64,000 nt of DNA from Halorientalis litorea (GCF_023028225.1 NZ_CP095482.1:1984001-2048000), one strand, 5' to 3'; positions 1 to 8,961 are shown, counted from the stretch's first letter. Made by a program: numbers and translations. The notes: generated from the letters alone by a model not told the origin.

Positions 1-321
1 TTCGAGGTCGATGTCGTCGGACCCCGCGGACTTCTTGAGTACCAATTCGATGCGCTCCATGGAACCGTGGACGCTTTTGTCGACTCCGGTCGCGGAGACG
101 ACGTCGACTTGATTGGAGACCTGTGCTTGTGCGTCGTCGCCGGTGTCCGAGGCACGGGATTCGAGCTGTCCGCCCGTGTTGATGAGGACGCCGGCGGCGA
201 CCGCGGCGACCAGCACCAGCGCGATGAAGATTATCAGCGTGCCGATGCCGACCTGCCCACGTGTGCCGTCGGGGCCGAGGTCCGAGGGCGACAGGATACC
301 CTCGGGGGCCTCCTCAGTCAT
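1..321 (-). CDS. Archaellin (partial, C-terminus beyond window)
   Basis: N-terminal part of an archaellin, the filament subunit of the archaellum. The ATG is at 321, and the class III signal peptide ends in R before GQVGIGTLI, where preflagellin peptidase cuts; a hydrophobic helix ([18 protein letters not shown]) follows. The leader before the cleavage site is longer and more acidic than in the two sister genes. Bases 111-258 are identical to the same part of both sisters. It is third in a minus-strand row and lies 227 bp downstream of the second gene; that gap shows no convincing gene. The C-terminal filament-surface domain is outside the window. Confidence 0.9.
   Translation of the reverse strand, partial: MTEEAPEGILSPSDLGPDGTRGQVGIGTLIIFIALVLVAAVAAGVLINTGGQLESRASDTGDDAQAQVSNQVDVVSATGVDKSVHGSMERIELVLKKSAGSDDIDLE
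111..258 (-). repeat. 148-bp archaellin repeat, copy 3 of 3
   Basis: Identical base for base to 953-1100 and 1520-1667. It encodes the signal-peptide cleavage region and assembly helix. Copies 2 and 3 remain identical for about 25 bp more towards lower coordinates. Confidence 0.9.
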
Positions 322-548
322 GACCCCCCCGTGACTACGGGACGTGACGGTCCGCGTGGGGGTGACTTAGAGCGATGCCGCACTCCTGTGGCCGGATGCC
401 GTGCCGGGCCGTCGACGACCCGCTCAACGCGTCGTCGGTACCGGTCGACACATGCTGTCGGGCCACACTGCGACCGCGTGCGACGTGGCCAGGACGGCCA
501 CACGTCGTGCGTCGTCGCCGTCGTCGGAGTGCGGTTCGTCGTCATACG

Positions 549-1133
549 CTACACTGGGAAGTATTGCCCTTGGATGACGTCGGGGACGTTGACCCCGTAG
601 ATGGTCGTCGCGCCCGACTGCTCGATGAAGGTCAGTTCGACCGAGGACCCTTCTTGCAGGTCCGTCCCTTCGACGCCCGCCACGTCGATGCCGATTTCGA
701 CGCGTTCGGACGTTTCGTTCAGCACTGTCGGGGACGCGCTCCCTGCGACCTGCGTCGTGTTGAACTCCTGATTACCAGTACTCCCGGACTGGTACTCGAG
801 GTTCGCTGCCGCAGACCCGGACTGGTACTCGATGGTCATGTCTTCGAGGTCGATGTCGTCGGACCCCGAGGACTTCTTGACCACGACCTTCAGGTACTCC
901 ATCGAGTTGTCGCTGTCGTTGTTGACGCCGGTCGCGGAGACGACGTCGACTTGATTGGAGACCTGTGCTTGTGCGTCGTCGCCGGTGTCCGAGGCACGGG
1001 ATTCGAGCTGTCCGCCCGTGTTGATGAGGACGCCGGCGGCGACCGCGGCGACCAGCACCAGCGCGATGAAGATTATCAGCGTGCCGATGCCGACCTGCCC
1101 GCGTGCGTCGTCAGAGATGAATTTGTCTATCAT
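549..1133 (-). CDS. Archaellin
   Basis: Complete archaellin of 194 residues, the structural subunit of the archaellum filament outside the cell. A short positive/acidic leader ending in AR precedes GQVGIGTLI, followed by the hydrophobic assembly helix at about residues 15-35. The C-terminal beta domain carries N-glycosylation sequons (for example NTT and NET) and ends with a YGVNVPDVI segment shared with the neighbouring archaellin. It starts 3 nt after the stop of the upstream archaellin, so the two are probably co-transcribed. Bases 953-1100 are identical to both sisters, suggesting gene conversion or very recent duplication. Confidence 0.95.
   Translation of the reverse strand: MIDKFISDDARGQVGIGTLIIFIALVLVAAVAAGVLINTGGQLESRASDTGDDAQAQVSNQVDVVSATGVNNDSDNSMEYLKVVVKKSSGSDDIDLEDMTIEYQSGSAAANLEYQSGSTGNQEFNTTQVAGSASPTVLNETSERVEIGIDVAGVEGTDLQEGSSVELTFIEQSGATTIYGVNVPDVIQGQYFPV
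953..1100 (-). repeat. 148-bp archaellin repeat, copy 2 of 3
   Basis: Identical to 111-258 and 1520-1667 at all positions I compared, including third codon positions, while the rest of each gene diverges. Confidence 0.9.
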
Positions 1134-1136
1134 GTG

Positions 1137-1700
1137 TTACACCCCCACGTACGTGTCCGCGATGACGTCGGGGACGTTGACCCCGTAGATGGTCGCTGCA
1201 CCCGACTGGTCGACGATCTTCAACTCAGCTTCCTCGCCCGCGTCGAGCGTGTTGAGGTCTGTGTTCGCCGTCAGGTCGACTGCGATCATCGCCCGCTGGG
1301 ATGTCGATTCGAGGACGGTGGTAGAGCCGTGTAGCCCCGTAATCGTGACCCCGCTCGACGAGTTCGTCAGCGTCTCTGCCGACTGGTCGGCGGTGTACTG
1401 AATCGTCGCCTGCGAGACGTTCAGCGTGTCCGAACCCGGCGACTTCTTCACGATGAGCGTGATGTTCTCTGCGGCGGAGCTACCGTCGGTCTTGGCCCGA
1501 GCGGTGACGATGTCGATCTGATTGGAGACCTGTGCTTGTGCGTCGTCGCCGGTGTCCGAGGCACGGGATTCGAGCTGTCCGCCCGTGTTGATGAGGACGC
1601 CGGCGGCGACCGCGGCGACCAGCACCAGCGCGATGAAGATTATCAGCGTGCCGATGCCGACCTGCCCGCGGTCGGTGTCGTTGGGTGTTGGCAGTTTCAT
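1137..1700 (-). CDS. Archaellin (first of the row)
   Basis: Complete archaellin of 187 residues. It has a short leader ([11 protein letters not shown]), then GQVGIGTLI and the conserved assembly helix, then a Thr/Ser-rich outer domain with sequons such as NIT and NSS. It is the promoter-proximal gene of the minus-strand archaellin row. A TATA-like element lies at about 1758-1763 and leaves a leader of roughly 30 nt. It diverges from the arlCE-J motor and export operon on the other side of the intergenic region, the usual arrangement in haloarchaea. Bases 1520-1667 repeat exactly in the other two archaellins. Confidence 0.95.
   Translation of the reverse strand: MKLPTPNDTDRGQVGIGTLIIFIALVLVAAVAAGVLINTGGQLESRASDTGDDAQAQVSNQIDIVTARAKTDGSSAAENITLIVKKSPGSDTLNVSQATIQYTADQSAETLTNSSSGVTITGLHGSTTVLESTSQRAMIAVDLTANTDLNTLDAGEEAELKIVDQSGAATIYGVNVPDVIADTYVGV
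1520..1667 (-). repeat. 148-bp archaellin repeat, copy 1 of 3
   Basis: Identical to 111-258 and 953-1100. The sharp boundary between perfect identity and divergence fits gene conversion. Confidence 0.9.
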
Positions 1701-1757
1701 AGTTGATTACCGGTTGTCTGGTGGGGTGCTCCCACTCAGTCGTAACCGTCTAATGGC

Positions 1758-1763
1758 TTAATA
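1758..1763 (-). promoter_or_regulatory. TATA-like element of the archaellin promoter
   Basis: On the minus strand this reads TATTAA, about 58-63 nt upstream of the first archaellin ATG. The divergent intergenic region 1701-1898 must also carry the promoter of arlCE, for which I see no equally clear element. Confidence 0.45.
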
Positions 1764-1898
1764 CGGCGAATCAAATCAGAGCCGGACTCGACAAGCGTAT
1801 CGAAACTCAAAACGCGGCTTGAGTCCGCCCCGCATTGTATATTGTCAGTCCCACTTTGTTCTGGCAGCCACGGTGCGCACAGCAACACGGAACCGACC

Positions 1899-2900
1899 AT
1901 GTTCGAGGATATCGCTCGTATGTTTGAATCAGACGACTCAGACCCCGACGACGAACCGGACGACCAGACAGAGATGGAGGACCCGGACGACGTTGGCGGG
2001 ATGTCCCTCGACGGCCAACCACAGCAGCCCGCACAGGGTGGCCTCGACGTCGATATTGACGGCCTTGACGCCCGGATGGACGAACTCGAGGAGGACATCG
2101 ACTCGACGGAGTCGTCGCTCCGCGCGGTCCGCAGTTCACAGGAGGAAATAAACGACTCGATATCGGAGATGCAGGACACCGTCCGTCGGCTCGCGGGCGT
2201 CTACGACCAACTCACGGCCGCGGACAACCCCTTCGCCGACGACCCGCGCGCGGACGGAAACGGGAACACGGACGGGTTCGCTCCCGCCGACGAGGACGCC
2301 GGCGCGGCGGCGATGGAGCGGTTCGCCGGCGAGAACGATGCTAACGGCAACGGCGAATCGACCGACGACATCGTCTCGTTCGAGGACTTGGACGACGAAC
2401 CGACCGACGACCACGCCGCCACGGCCCCCGACTCGAACGCCGACCCGCTGGCTTCGGAGAACCCGCAAGCGGCGGACCCGACACCCCACAGTGACCCGAC
2501 CGGCGACGGTGCGGCCGACCCCGAACCGACCACGGCGTCGGGCGAGGACCACGATGCGGTAAGTACGGCAGCAGCGGCGACCGAAGCCGGTCCCGACACC
2601 GCCGGTGACCGTCCCGTCCTCGCGTCCGTCCCCGACACGTACGCGGGCGATGTACTCATGATGGAGTGGCTGGCGGGGCTGATGGAACAGTCGGGCCCGG
2701 CCGGTGCACTCCGCGCGATAGAGCACTACGAGGATATCGGCTGGCTCTCACCGACGGTCACCGAACACCTCGTCGACATCCTCGGTGGCCCGTCGCTCGA
2801 CGTGTTCGTCGACCCGATGCAACCGCACGAACCCACGGCGGACGAACACGCAGCCTCGTACAAGTACATTCGCGCGATTGACCGACTCTCTGAAGTCTAA
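1899..2900 (+). CDS. arlCE: Archaellum accessory protein ArlC/D/E fusion (FlaCE)
   Basis: Cytoplasmic archaellum motor-associated protein of about 333 residues. Haloarchaea fuse the FlaC and FlaD/E modules, and the family links the motor to chemotaxis input. The N-terminal half is very acidic and low-complexity, with a predicted coiled segment (ARMDELEEDIDSTESSLRAV) and a long Asp/Ala/Thr-rich linker. The C-terminal ~110 residues form the FlaD/E domain, with MMEWLAGLMEQSGPAGALRA and an ending SYKYIRAIDRLSEV. I chose the ATG at 1899 (MFEDIARMF) over one 57 nt upstream because the upstream stretch is not protein-like. Its stop overlaps the next start by one base, opening the arl operon. Confidence 0.92.
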   Translation: MFEDIARMFESDDSDPDDEPDDQTEMEDPDDVGGMSLDGQPQQPAQGGLDVDIDGLDARMDELEEDIDSTESSLRAVRSSQEEINDSISEMQDTVRRLAGVYDQLTAADNPFADDPRADGNGNTDGFAPADEDAGAAAMERFAGENDANGNGESTDDIVSFEDLDDEPTDDHAATAPDSNADPLASENPQAADPTPHSDPTGDGAADPEPTTASGEDHDAVSTAAAATEAGPDTAGDRPVLASVPDTYAGDVLMMEWLAGLMEQSGPAGALRAIEHYEDIGWLSPTVTEHLVDILGGPSLDVFVDPMQPHEPTADEHAASYKYIRAIDRLSEV

Positions 2901-3343
2901 TGGGATTCAGTGTCAGCGGCGCGACGGCCGTCATTCTCGTCGGCGTGTTAGTCTGTGCTGCGACACTGTACCCTGCCGTCGACCGATACGAAGAGCGTCG
3001 CTCGGACGCAGTTGCCGACCGGAACGAGCGCGCGCTGACACAGCAAAACACCGCCGTCGAGACGTTGAACGCGACGTACAACGCCACGTCGGACCGTCTC
3101 AACGTCACCGTCTGGAACACCGGTACCTCCGTCCTCAGCGTCCCCGAACTGGACCTCCTCGTGGACGGGACCCACACGTCTGTTGCGGCGAACGACGTGA
3201 CCGTCAGCGGTGACACGACGACCGAGGTGTGGGTACCAAACGAACGCCTCAGTATAACGGTGACAAAGTCGACCACGCCGGAACAGGTCACCGTCGTCAC
3301 CGGCCCCGGCGTCGCCACGACGACGACGGTGGAGGTGGTCTAG
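2900..3343 (+). CDS. arlF: Archaellum protein ArlF (FlaF)
   Basis: Stator-type archaellum component of 147 residues that sits outside the membrane. One N-terminal membrane helix (GATAVILVGVLVCAATLYPA, about residues 7-27) is followed by a short charged linker and a beta-sandwich domain with N-glycosylation sequons (NAT, NVT). In the family, ArlF binds S-layer protein and ArlG to anchor the motor. The start overlaps the arlCE stop by one base (TAATG), and arlG begins right after the stop, so translation is probably coupled. Confidence 0.93.
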   Translation: MGFSVSGATAVILVGVLVCAATLYPAVDRYEERRSDAVADRNERALTQQNTAVETLNATYNATSDRLNVTVWNTGTSVLSVPELDLLVDGTHTSVAANDVTVSGDTTTEVWVPNERLSITVTKSTTPEQVTVVTGPGVATTTTVEVV

Positions 3344-3796
3344 ATGGCGAGCGCGTCCGTCTCGGAACTCGTTATCTTCATCGCCGCCGTGAGCGTGGCC
3401 GCGGCCGTTTCCGGTGCGTTGGTGACCACCGTCGGCGATATCTCCGACTCAGTCGACGAACGCGGGGCCGACGTGGCGTCGGACCTCGACACGGACATCG
3501 AAATCATCAGCAACCCCGGCAGTGGTGCCGTGTACGACGACGGGGCCGACGATGTCCGTCTCCTCGTGAAGAACACGGGCCGTCGCCAGATATCGACGAG
3601 CGGGTCGACCGTCGACGTCTTGATCGACGGACAGTACATCGAACGCTCCTCGTACAGCATCACCGTCATCAACGGGAGCGAGTGGGACGACGGGTCCGTC
3701 GTTCGAATCGTCGTCGACGAACCGCTCTCGACCGGCGACCACCAAGCCACGGTCATCGTCAGAAGCGAACGAGAGACGCTCCGGTTCAGAGTATGA
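3344..3796 (+). CDS. arlG: Archaellum protein ArlG (FlaG)
   Basis: 150-residue partner of ArlF in the extracellular stator complex. One N-terminal helix (LVIFIAAVSVAAAVSGALV) is followed by a beta-domain with the characteristic VRLLVKNTGRR segment and a C-terminal strand ERETLRFRV. It directly abuts arlF, and its stop overlaps the arlH ATG by 4 bases. Length and gene order match other haloarchaeal arl operons. Confidence 0.93.
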   Translation: MASASVSELVIFIAAVSVAAAVSGALVTTVGDISDSVDERGADVASDLDTDIEIISNPGSGAVYDDGADDVRLLVKNTGRRQISTSGSTVDVLIDGQYIERSSYSITVINGSEWDDGSVVRIVVDEPLSTGDHQATVIVRSERETLRFRV

Positions 3797-4503
3797 ATCA
3801 CCTCTCCATCGGCCTCGAAGCCCGTGACCGCGTCAACAACGCCATCGGTGGCGGGTTCCCGGAGGGGGCACTCGTCCTCGTCGAGGGCTCGGCCGGCGCG
3901 GGGAAGTCCGTGCTCACCTCGCGGTTCGTCTACGGCCTCTGTGAGGAGGGAACGTCCGTCGGCATGGCCTCGACACAACTATCAGCACGCGAATATATAA
4001 CACAGATGAACTCGCTGTCGTACGATATCGTCGAACACCTGCTCACTGGTCAGCTACGCTACTTCAAGGCACCGACGGCGGGCGAACGGCAACTGTTGCG
4101 CCGGTTTCTCACCCCGAACGCCCTCTGGGACGCCCGTACCGTCGCAGTCGACGGGTTCGCCGAACTCTGTCGCAACGACGTACAGTTCGCCCGGACCATC
4201 GGCACCGGAAACGAGGACCGGGCGATGGAGAAAGTCGTCGACCGCCTCAAGACGGCACTGGCCGCGGACAAAGTCGTCATACTGACCGTGGAGCCGTCGG
4301 TACTCCCCGACCGGGCACTGCGCCCGCTCCAGTCGGCCGCCGACGTGTACTTGGACCTCCAGAGCGAGGCTGTCGGACAGGAAATCCGCAAGAAGGCACT
4401 GGTTCGTCGTTTCGCCGGGATGAAACGCCCGGTCGACGATACTATCGGCTTCTCCGTCCAGCAGGGACGGGGAATCGTCATCGAATCGAGGACAATCGCA
4501 TGA
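3793..4503 (+). CDS. arlH: Archaellum ATPase regulator ArlH (FlaH)
   Basis: KaiC/RecA-like ATP-binding protein of 236 residues that docks on the ArlI hexamer at the motor base. Walker A is GSAGAGKS at about residue 35, and a Walker B-like strand is VAVDGF around residue 117. I chose ATG 3793 because it overlaps the arlG stop (ATGA) and gives the normal family N-terminus MNHLSIGLEARDRVNNAIGG; the reading frame is open further upstream, but that part antisense-shadows arlG. The stop overlaps arlI by 4 bases. Confidence 0.94.
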   Translation: MNHLSIGLEARDRVNNAIGGGFPEGALVLVEGSAGAGKSVLTSRFVYGLCEEGTSVGMASTQLSAREYITQMNSLSYDIVEHLLTGQLRYFKAPTAGERQLLRRFLTPNALWDARTVAVDGFAELCRNDVQFARTIGTGNEDRAMEKVVDRLKTALAADKVVILTVEPSVLPDRALRPLQSAADVYLDLQSEAVGQEIRKKALVRRFAGMKRPVDDTIGFSVQQGRGIVIESRTIA

Positions 4504-6176
4504 GTTCGAGTACCCGCCTCTCCGACGAGTTGCGTCGTGTCATGGACGACCACTCACACATCCGTGAGCACATCCAGTCGTTCAACCAACGGACCGGGAC
4601 GTACCCGACGTACACCGAGGAACCGGGGGACGAACACGCCACGGAGAAGCCGAACGTCCTCTTCCCGGCGGACCCGCCCATCTTCGCCCACGTCTACGGC
4701 GAGGCGGGCGAAGAGACGACGTACTACTGTCTCGAACCGACGCTGACGGGTGACGAGGCGGTACTCTACGACCGCCTCCGGGCCGAGGTGCTGGACCGCT
4801 CGGTCAACAAGCCCGCACCCACCGAGGGTGACGACTTCATCGACCACCTCGACGAACTGGTCGACGAGATTCTGACGCTCGACACCGACGAGGAGACGTT
4901 CCTCGACCGGGCGCGCACGTCGCTGCTCGGCGAGGACTTCGTGGTCGACAGGGACACGTACGAGCGACTCCAGTACGTCCTCCAGCGCGACATCGTGGGA
5001 CTCGGCCCGCTCGAACCGGTGATGTCCGACCCGGAAAACGAGGACATCCACGTCATCGGCCCGCACGCCTGCTACGTCGACAACGGCACGTTCGGCATGG
5101 TCAGGACGACGGTCGACTTCGGCGATGTCGACCAGTTCAGCAACTGGATCCGGAACATGGGCGAACGGATGAACACGCCCGTCTCGGACTCCGACCCGAT
5201 TATCGACTCGACGCTCCCGAACGGGTCGCGTATCAACATCATCTACTCCGACGACGTGAGCATCAAGGGGCCGTCGCTCACGATTCGACAGGGCGAGGAC
5301 GTGCCACTCTCCATCTTCCAAATCACCAAGTGGGGCACGCTCTCCCCCGAACTCGCCGCGTACCTCTGGCTCTGCATGGAGAACGAACAGACCGTGTTCG
5401 TCGTCGGTGAAACCGCCTCGGGGAAGACGACGACGCTCAACTCGATGTTCTCGTTCATCCCCCGTGACCACAAAATCTACACCGCGGAGGACACCGCCGA
5501 GGTGATGCCGCCACACGAGAACTGGCAGCAACTCCTCACGCGGGAGGGGAGCGGCGGCGGGTCGGACGTGGACATGTTCGACCTCGTCGCCGCCGCCCTC
5601 CGGTCGCGCCCGGACTACATCTGTGTCGGGGAGGTCCGCGGGGCCGAGGCGCAGATGGCGTTTCAGGCCGCACAGACCGGCCACCCGGTTCTCATCACGT
5701 TCCACGCCAGCGACATCGTCTCGATGATACAGCGGTTCACCTCGAACCCCATCAACGTCCCCGAGACGTTCATGGACAACTGCGACGTGGCACTGTTCCA
5801 GAACCGTGTCAAACAGGGCGACGACGTGTTGCGCCGCGTCACCAGCGTCCAAGAGATAGAGGGCTACTCCGACCACGAGGGCGGCGTCGTCACCCGGGAA
5901 GCGTTCTCGTGGGACCCCCGTGACGACGAAATCGTGTTCAAAGGACAGAACAACAGCCACGTCCTCGAAAACCAAATCGCGACCCTCCTCGGATACGAGG
6001 ACACTCGGCGCATCTACGACGAACTGGAACGGCGGGCCGAAATCATACAGAGGCTGATAGACGCCGATATCGTCGGGTACCACGAGGTCAACGATGCAAT
6101 CGAGACGTTCCAGCGCGACGGCGTCCAGGAACTCCCCATCGACATCCACGGACTCACGGAGGTCGCGAATCCGTAA
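4500..6176 (+). CDS. arlI: Archaellum assembly and rotation ATPase ArlI (FlaI)
   Basis: Type II/IV secretion-superfamily hexameric ATPase of 558 residues that powers archaellin assembly and filament rotation. A long variable N-terminal domain (about 1-170) is followed by the conserved core: Walker A GETASGKTTT near residue 303, an Asp box around TAEDTAE, Walker B region CVGEVRG, and a His box with TGHPVLITFHA. Start overlaps arlH and stop overlaps arlJ by one base. Length is normal for haloarchaea. Confidence 0.96.
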   Translation: MSSSTRLSDELRRVMDDHSHIREHIQSFNQRTGTYPTYTEEPGDEHATEKPNVLFPADPPIFAHVYGEAGEETTYYCLEPTLTGDEAVLYDRLRAEVLDRSVNKPAPTEGDDFIDHLDELVDEILTLDTDEETFLDRARTSLLGEDFVVDRDTYERLQYVLQRDIVGLGPLEPVMSDPENEDIHVIGPHACYVDNGTFGMVRTTVDFGDVDQFSNWIRNMGERMNTPVSDSDPIIDSTLPNGSRINIIYSDDVSIKGPSLTIRQGEDVPLSIFQITKWGTLSPELAAYLWLCMENEQTVFVVGETASGKTTTLNSMFSFIPRDHKIYTAEDTAEVMPPHENWQQLLTREGSGGGSDVDMFDLVAAALRSRPDYICVGEVRGAEAQMAFQAAQTGHPVLITFHASDIVSMIQRFTSNPINVPETFMDNCDVALFQNRVKQGDDVLRRVTSVQEIEGYSDHEGGVVTREAFSWDPRDDEIVFKGQNNSHVLENQIATLLGYEDTRRIYDELERRAEIIQRLIDADIVGYHEVNDAIETFQRDGVQELPIDIHGLTEVANP

Positions 6177-7900
6177 TGGCGACCAAAAACGAGACGGAGG
6201 AACCACGAATCGACTTTCGGCAGTTCGTCCGCGCAGTCGCGGATGCTTACCGGCACATGGAGATGCCGGTGCAACGGTACGCGCTGCTCGTCCTCCTGCC
6301 GTCGGTGGTGTTTCTGCTCGTCGCTATCGTCGCCATCGTGTTGTTCGCTCCGCCGCTTTTCGTCGCTGCTCCGCTGGCATTGCTCGCGCTCCTGTTTCTC
6401 ACCGCTGCCTCTGTGTATCCGAAAGTGGTCGCCGACCGAAAACGCCGGGAAGTCCGCGAGCAGTTCCACATCTTCCTGACTCACATCACGGTGCTGTCCA
6501 TGACGAACATCGAGCGCGTGGAGGTGTTCCGGACGCTCGCACAGGTCGAAGAGTACGGCGCGCTCGCCGAGGAGATGGGACACGTGACGGCCCTCGTGGA
6601 CACGTGGAACCAGTCTCTCGACGACGCGTGTCGGCGGCGGTCGAAGCGCGTCCCCTCCGAGATGCTGGCGGACTTCTTCGAGCGACTGGCCTACACCGTC
6701 GGGGCCGGGCAGGGTATCGACGAGTTCCTCATCGACGAACAGGAGTCGATGATAAACGAATTCGTCATCCGGTACGAATCGGCACTGGCGAAACTCGACG
6801 TGATGAAGGAACTGTACCTGTCGCTGATGCTGTCGGCGACGTTCATCCTCGTGTTCTCGACGGTCATCCCGATTCTCCTCGGCGTGAACCCGACCATCCT
6901 CATCGGCGGCGTCGTCGGCATGTTCGGCCTCGTTCAGGGGGGGTTCCTGTTCGTCATCCACACCACGTCCCCGCGTGACCCGGTATGGCAGAAGGCTCAG
7001 GATGGGCACTCCCCGGTCAGCCGAATCCGCGTGCCACTCGTCGGCGGTGTCCTCCTCGCCGCGTTCACGACTGTCGGCGTTATCCTCGTCGCGTTCGGGT
7101 ACACGCCGCTCCCGAGGGACGTGTTGCCGATCCCGTTGTATCTCGCGATTCCGACGACGCCGCTTCTCATCCCCGGCATCGCGATGCGGCGCGAGGAACA
7201 GAACGTCATCGAACGCGACGACGGGTTTCCGTCGTTCATTCGCGCACTGGGTGGCGTCGAAGCCATCAAGCAGACGTCGACGGCCAACGTCCTCGAATCC
7301 CTCCGGAAGAAAGACTTCGGCGCGCTGACCCAGAACGTCGACAACCTGTACAAGCGACTCCGAACTCGCATCGACACCGAGGGGGCGTGGCGGTTGTTCG
7401 CCGCCGAAACCGGGTCGTATCTCATCCAGAAGTTCGGTGACATGTACGTCGTCGGACGCCGGATGGGTGGCGACCCGCGGCAACTCGGCCAGGTCATCTC
7501 GGCTAACCTCAACGAAGTCCTGCGCGTGCGCGAACAGCGCGAGCAGGCGACGCGGACGTTCATCGGCGTCGTCTACGGTATCACGGCGGCGGCGATGTTC
7601 TCGGCGTTCATCGGCCTCGAAATCGCCGCCCAGATGGTCACCGTCGCCGAGAGCATCAGCACGCAGGATAGCCAGTTTATCGGGTCGCTGTTCACGACGG
7701 AGAACTACAACCTCTTCGTCATCGAGATGCTCCTGCTCGGCGTCGTGCTGTTGAACGCCGTCATCTCCGCGCTGATGATTCGGGTCATCGACCGTGGCCA
7801 CCTCGTGAACTCGCTCATCCACTTCGTGATGCTGACGTGGACCGGTTCGGTCGTCGCCGTCGCGACGCGGGCCGTCGCCGGTGGCCTCCTCGGGACGTGA
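6176..7900 (+). CDS. arlJ: Archaellum membrane platform ArlJ (FlaJ)
   Basis: Polytopic platform protein of 574 residues that holds the motor in the cytoplasmic membrane and transmits ArlI movement. Two N-terminal helices (about residues 32-80) precede the first cytoplasmic T2SF-type domain. A central group of helices (from LMLSATFILVFSTVIPILLG) precedes the second cytoplasmic domain, which contains GDMYVVGRRMGGDPRQ. C-terminal helices end the protein. It is the last gene of the overlapped arlCE-J run. Confidence 0.95.
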   Translation: MATKNETEEPRIDFRQFVRAVADAYRHMEMPVQRYALLVLLPSVVFLLVAIVAIVLFAPPLFVAAPLALLALLFLTAASVYPKVVADRKRREVREQFHIFLTHITVLSMTNIERVEVFRTLAQVEEYGALAEEMGHVTALVDTWNQSLDDACRRRSKRVPSEMLADFFERLAYTVGAGQGIDEFLIDEQESMINEFVIRYESALAKLDVMKELYLSLMLSATFILVFSTVIPILLGVNPTILIGGVVGMFGLVQGGFLFVIHTTSPRDPVWQKAQDGHSPVSRIRVPLVGGVLLAAFTTVGVILVAFGYTPLPRDVLPIPLYLAIPTTPLLIPGIAMRREEQNVIERDDGFPSFIRALGGVEAIKQTSTANVLESLRKKDFGALTQNVDNLYKRLRTRIDTEGAWRLFAAETGSYLIQKFGDMYVVGRRMGGDPRQLGQVISANLNEVLRVREQREQATRTFIGVVYGITAAAMFSAFIGLEIAAQMVTVAESISTQDSQFIGSLFTTENYNLFVIEMLLLGVVLLNAVISALMIRVIDRGHLVNSLIHFVMLTWTGSVVAVATRAVAGGLLGT

Positions 7901-7955
7901 CTCACGGTTCGATTCGAGACGGCGGCTTTAGACAGTTGATACCGTATACAGCCGT

Positions 7956-8402
7956 ATGACCGACGCACACGGCTCGCGGCCGTACCTCGACCACCCCATC
8001 GACGTTTCGCGGACGGAGACGATAATCCAGTGGGCGAAGTACCTCGGAACGACGTTCGGGACCAGCGGCGCGCTCTCGGCACTCCGCTACTACGAGCGTC
8101 TCGGCTGGATTTCCCCCGCCGCCCGCCAAGCAGTCGAGCGGCAACTGCAGGGGCTGTCACTCGACGAAATCCACTCGAAGAAGTACGCCGAACCGGCACA
8201 CTTGACCGGCCCCTTGGAGTCCCTCTCCGAGACGCCGTTCGGCGCGCACGCCCAGTCCCTCGAATTCATCTCGACACTCGCCGGGGACGACTTGGAGGGC
8301 GACATGCTCCGTGCCCGACTGGCAAAACACAAGGTCGACGTCGAACCGTTCGGGTCCGACACCCCCGCTGGCGGTCCGGCGATGGCTCAGTCTGACGAAT
8401 AG
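7956..8402 (+). CDS. Small ArlD/E-domain protein
   Basis: 148-residue protein resembling the C-terminal FlaD/E domain of ArlCE. It shares the pattern WAKYLGTTFGTSGALSALRY, then YERLGWISPAARQAVE, with ArlCE's WLAGLMEQSGPAGALRAIEH and YEDIGWLSPTVTEHLV, and it ends with LEFISTLAGDD. It lacks the acidic coiled N-terminal half. It lies 55 nt after arlJ, so it could be a separate transcript or the operon tail. I infer a motor-associated or chemotaxis-linking role; the exact job is unknown. Confidence 0.8.
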   Translation: MTDAHGSRPYLDHPIDVSRTETIIQWAKYLGTTFGTSGALSALRYYERLGWISPAARQAVERQLQGLSLDEIHSKKYAEPAHLTGPLESLSETPFGAHAQSLEFISTLAGDDLEGDMLRARLAKHKVDVEPFGSDTPAGGPAMAQSDE

Positions 8403-8546
8403 CCGCTACGGCCGCGCGTCACACGTTCGGTTTCACCTCACTCACTCGAAACGCTCCAGCGACTGCTCCCGAGTGAAACACGGGGAGTTTGATTTCACCG
8501 TCCCGTCGACCGCACACCCCTACGAACGTTCTGTCGGAAATCGAAC

Positions 8547-8554
8547 TTTTAAGA
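8547..8554 (+). promoter_or_regulatory. TATA box of the disrupted lipoprotein gene
   Basis: TTTTAAGA preceded by a BRE-like TCGAAC. Its centre is about 27 nt upstream of the ATG at 8577, the geometry of a leaderless haloarchaeal promoter, so the disrupted gene still has a promoter. Confidence 0.6.
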
Positions 8555-8576
8555 GTATCCGCAGGGTTGCTTCTGC

Positions 8577-8961
8577 ATGGACAAGAGCGGAGCAGGGAGA
8601 GAGATAGTGCGTCGCCGAGCGTTCATCTCCGGTATCGCAACCGCAACTGTCGGTGTGGCCGGCTGTCTGGGCGTGGGCGACGACACACCGACCGCCGAGA
8701 CGAGCGACGGGGGGTCACCGGCGGCCGAACGGACCACAACCGGAGGCGGGGCGTCCGCCGAACCCGAACTATCGATTCCGGTACGAGGAGGCTGACGGGA
8801 CGGCGCAGGAAACGACCGACGACGAGGCACAGACGACGGCCAGTGAGCCGGGCCAAGAGACGCAAACGAGCAGCTCCGGTCCCGGGTTCGGCGTGGGCGT
8901 GACGCTCGTCGCACTCGTCGCTACCACTCTGGTCGCTAGATTCGCCGGTCGCTCGGGCTGA
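8577..8961 (+). pseudogene. Frame-disrupted lipoprotein with PGF-CTERM tail
   Basis: The first frame (8577-8795) encodes a Tat-like N-terminus (VRRRAFISGIATATVGV) with a lipobox-like VAGCLG and then a Thr/Gly-rich linker; it stops after 72 residues. A different frame (about 8770-8961) continues without interruption with RYEEADGTAQETTDDEAQ, a Thr/Ser-rich stretch, and then PGFGVGVTLVALVATTLVARF, a PGF-CTERM archaeosortase signal with basic end. Joining the frames gives one plausible exported protein of about 128 residues without a central domain. This fits a frameshift (or sequencing error) and perhaps loss of the original domain. Confidence 0.6.

Noticed and set aside
318-545. Small open frame between the second and third archaellins
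   Set aside because: Arg/Thr/Pro-rich and without ribosome-binding or promoter signals; probably spacer.
4554-6206. A 550-codon open frame on the minus strand opposite arlI
   Set aside because: It is Arg/Val/Asp-rich and low in hydrophobic pattern, a typical shadow of GC-rich third codon positions. ArlI on the plus strand has clear motifs.
6014-7822. A 602-codon open frame opposite arlJ
   Set aside because: Composition is Arg/Asp/His/Glu-rich without domain pattern; it mirrors the arlJ coding strand.
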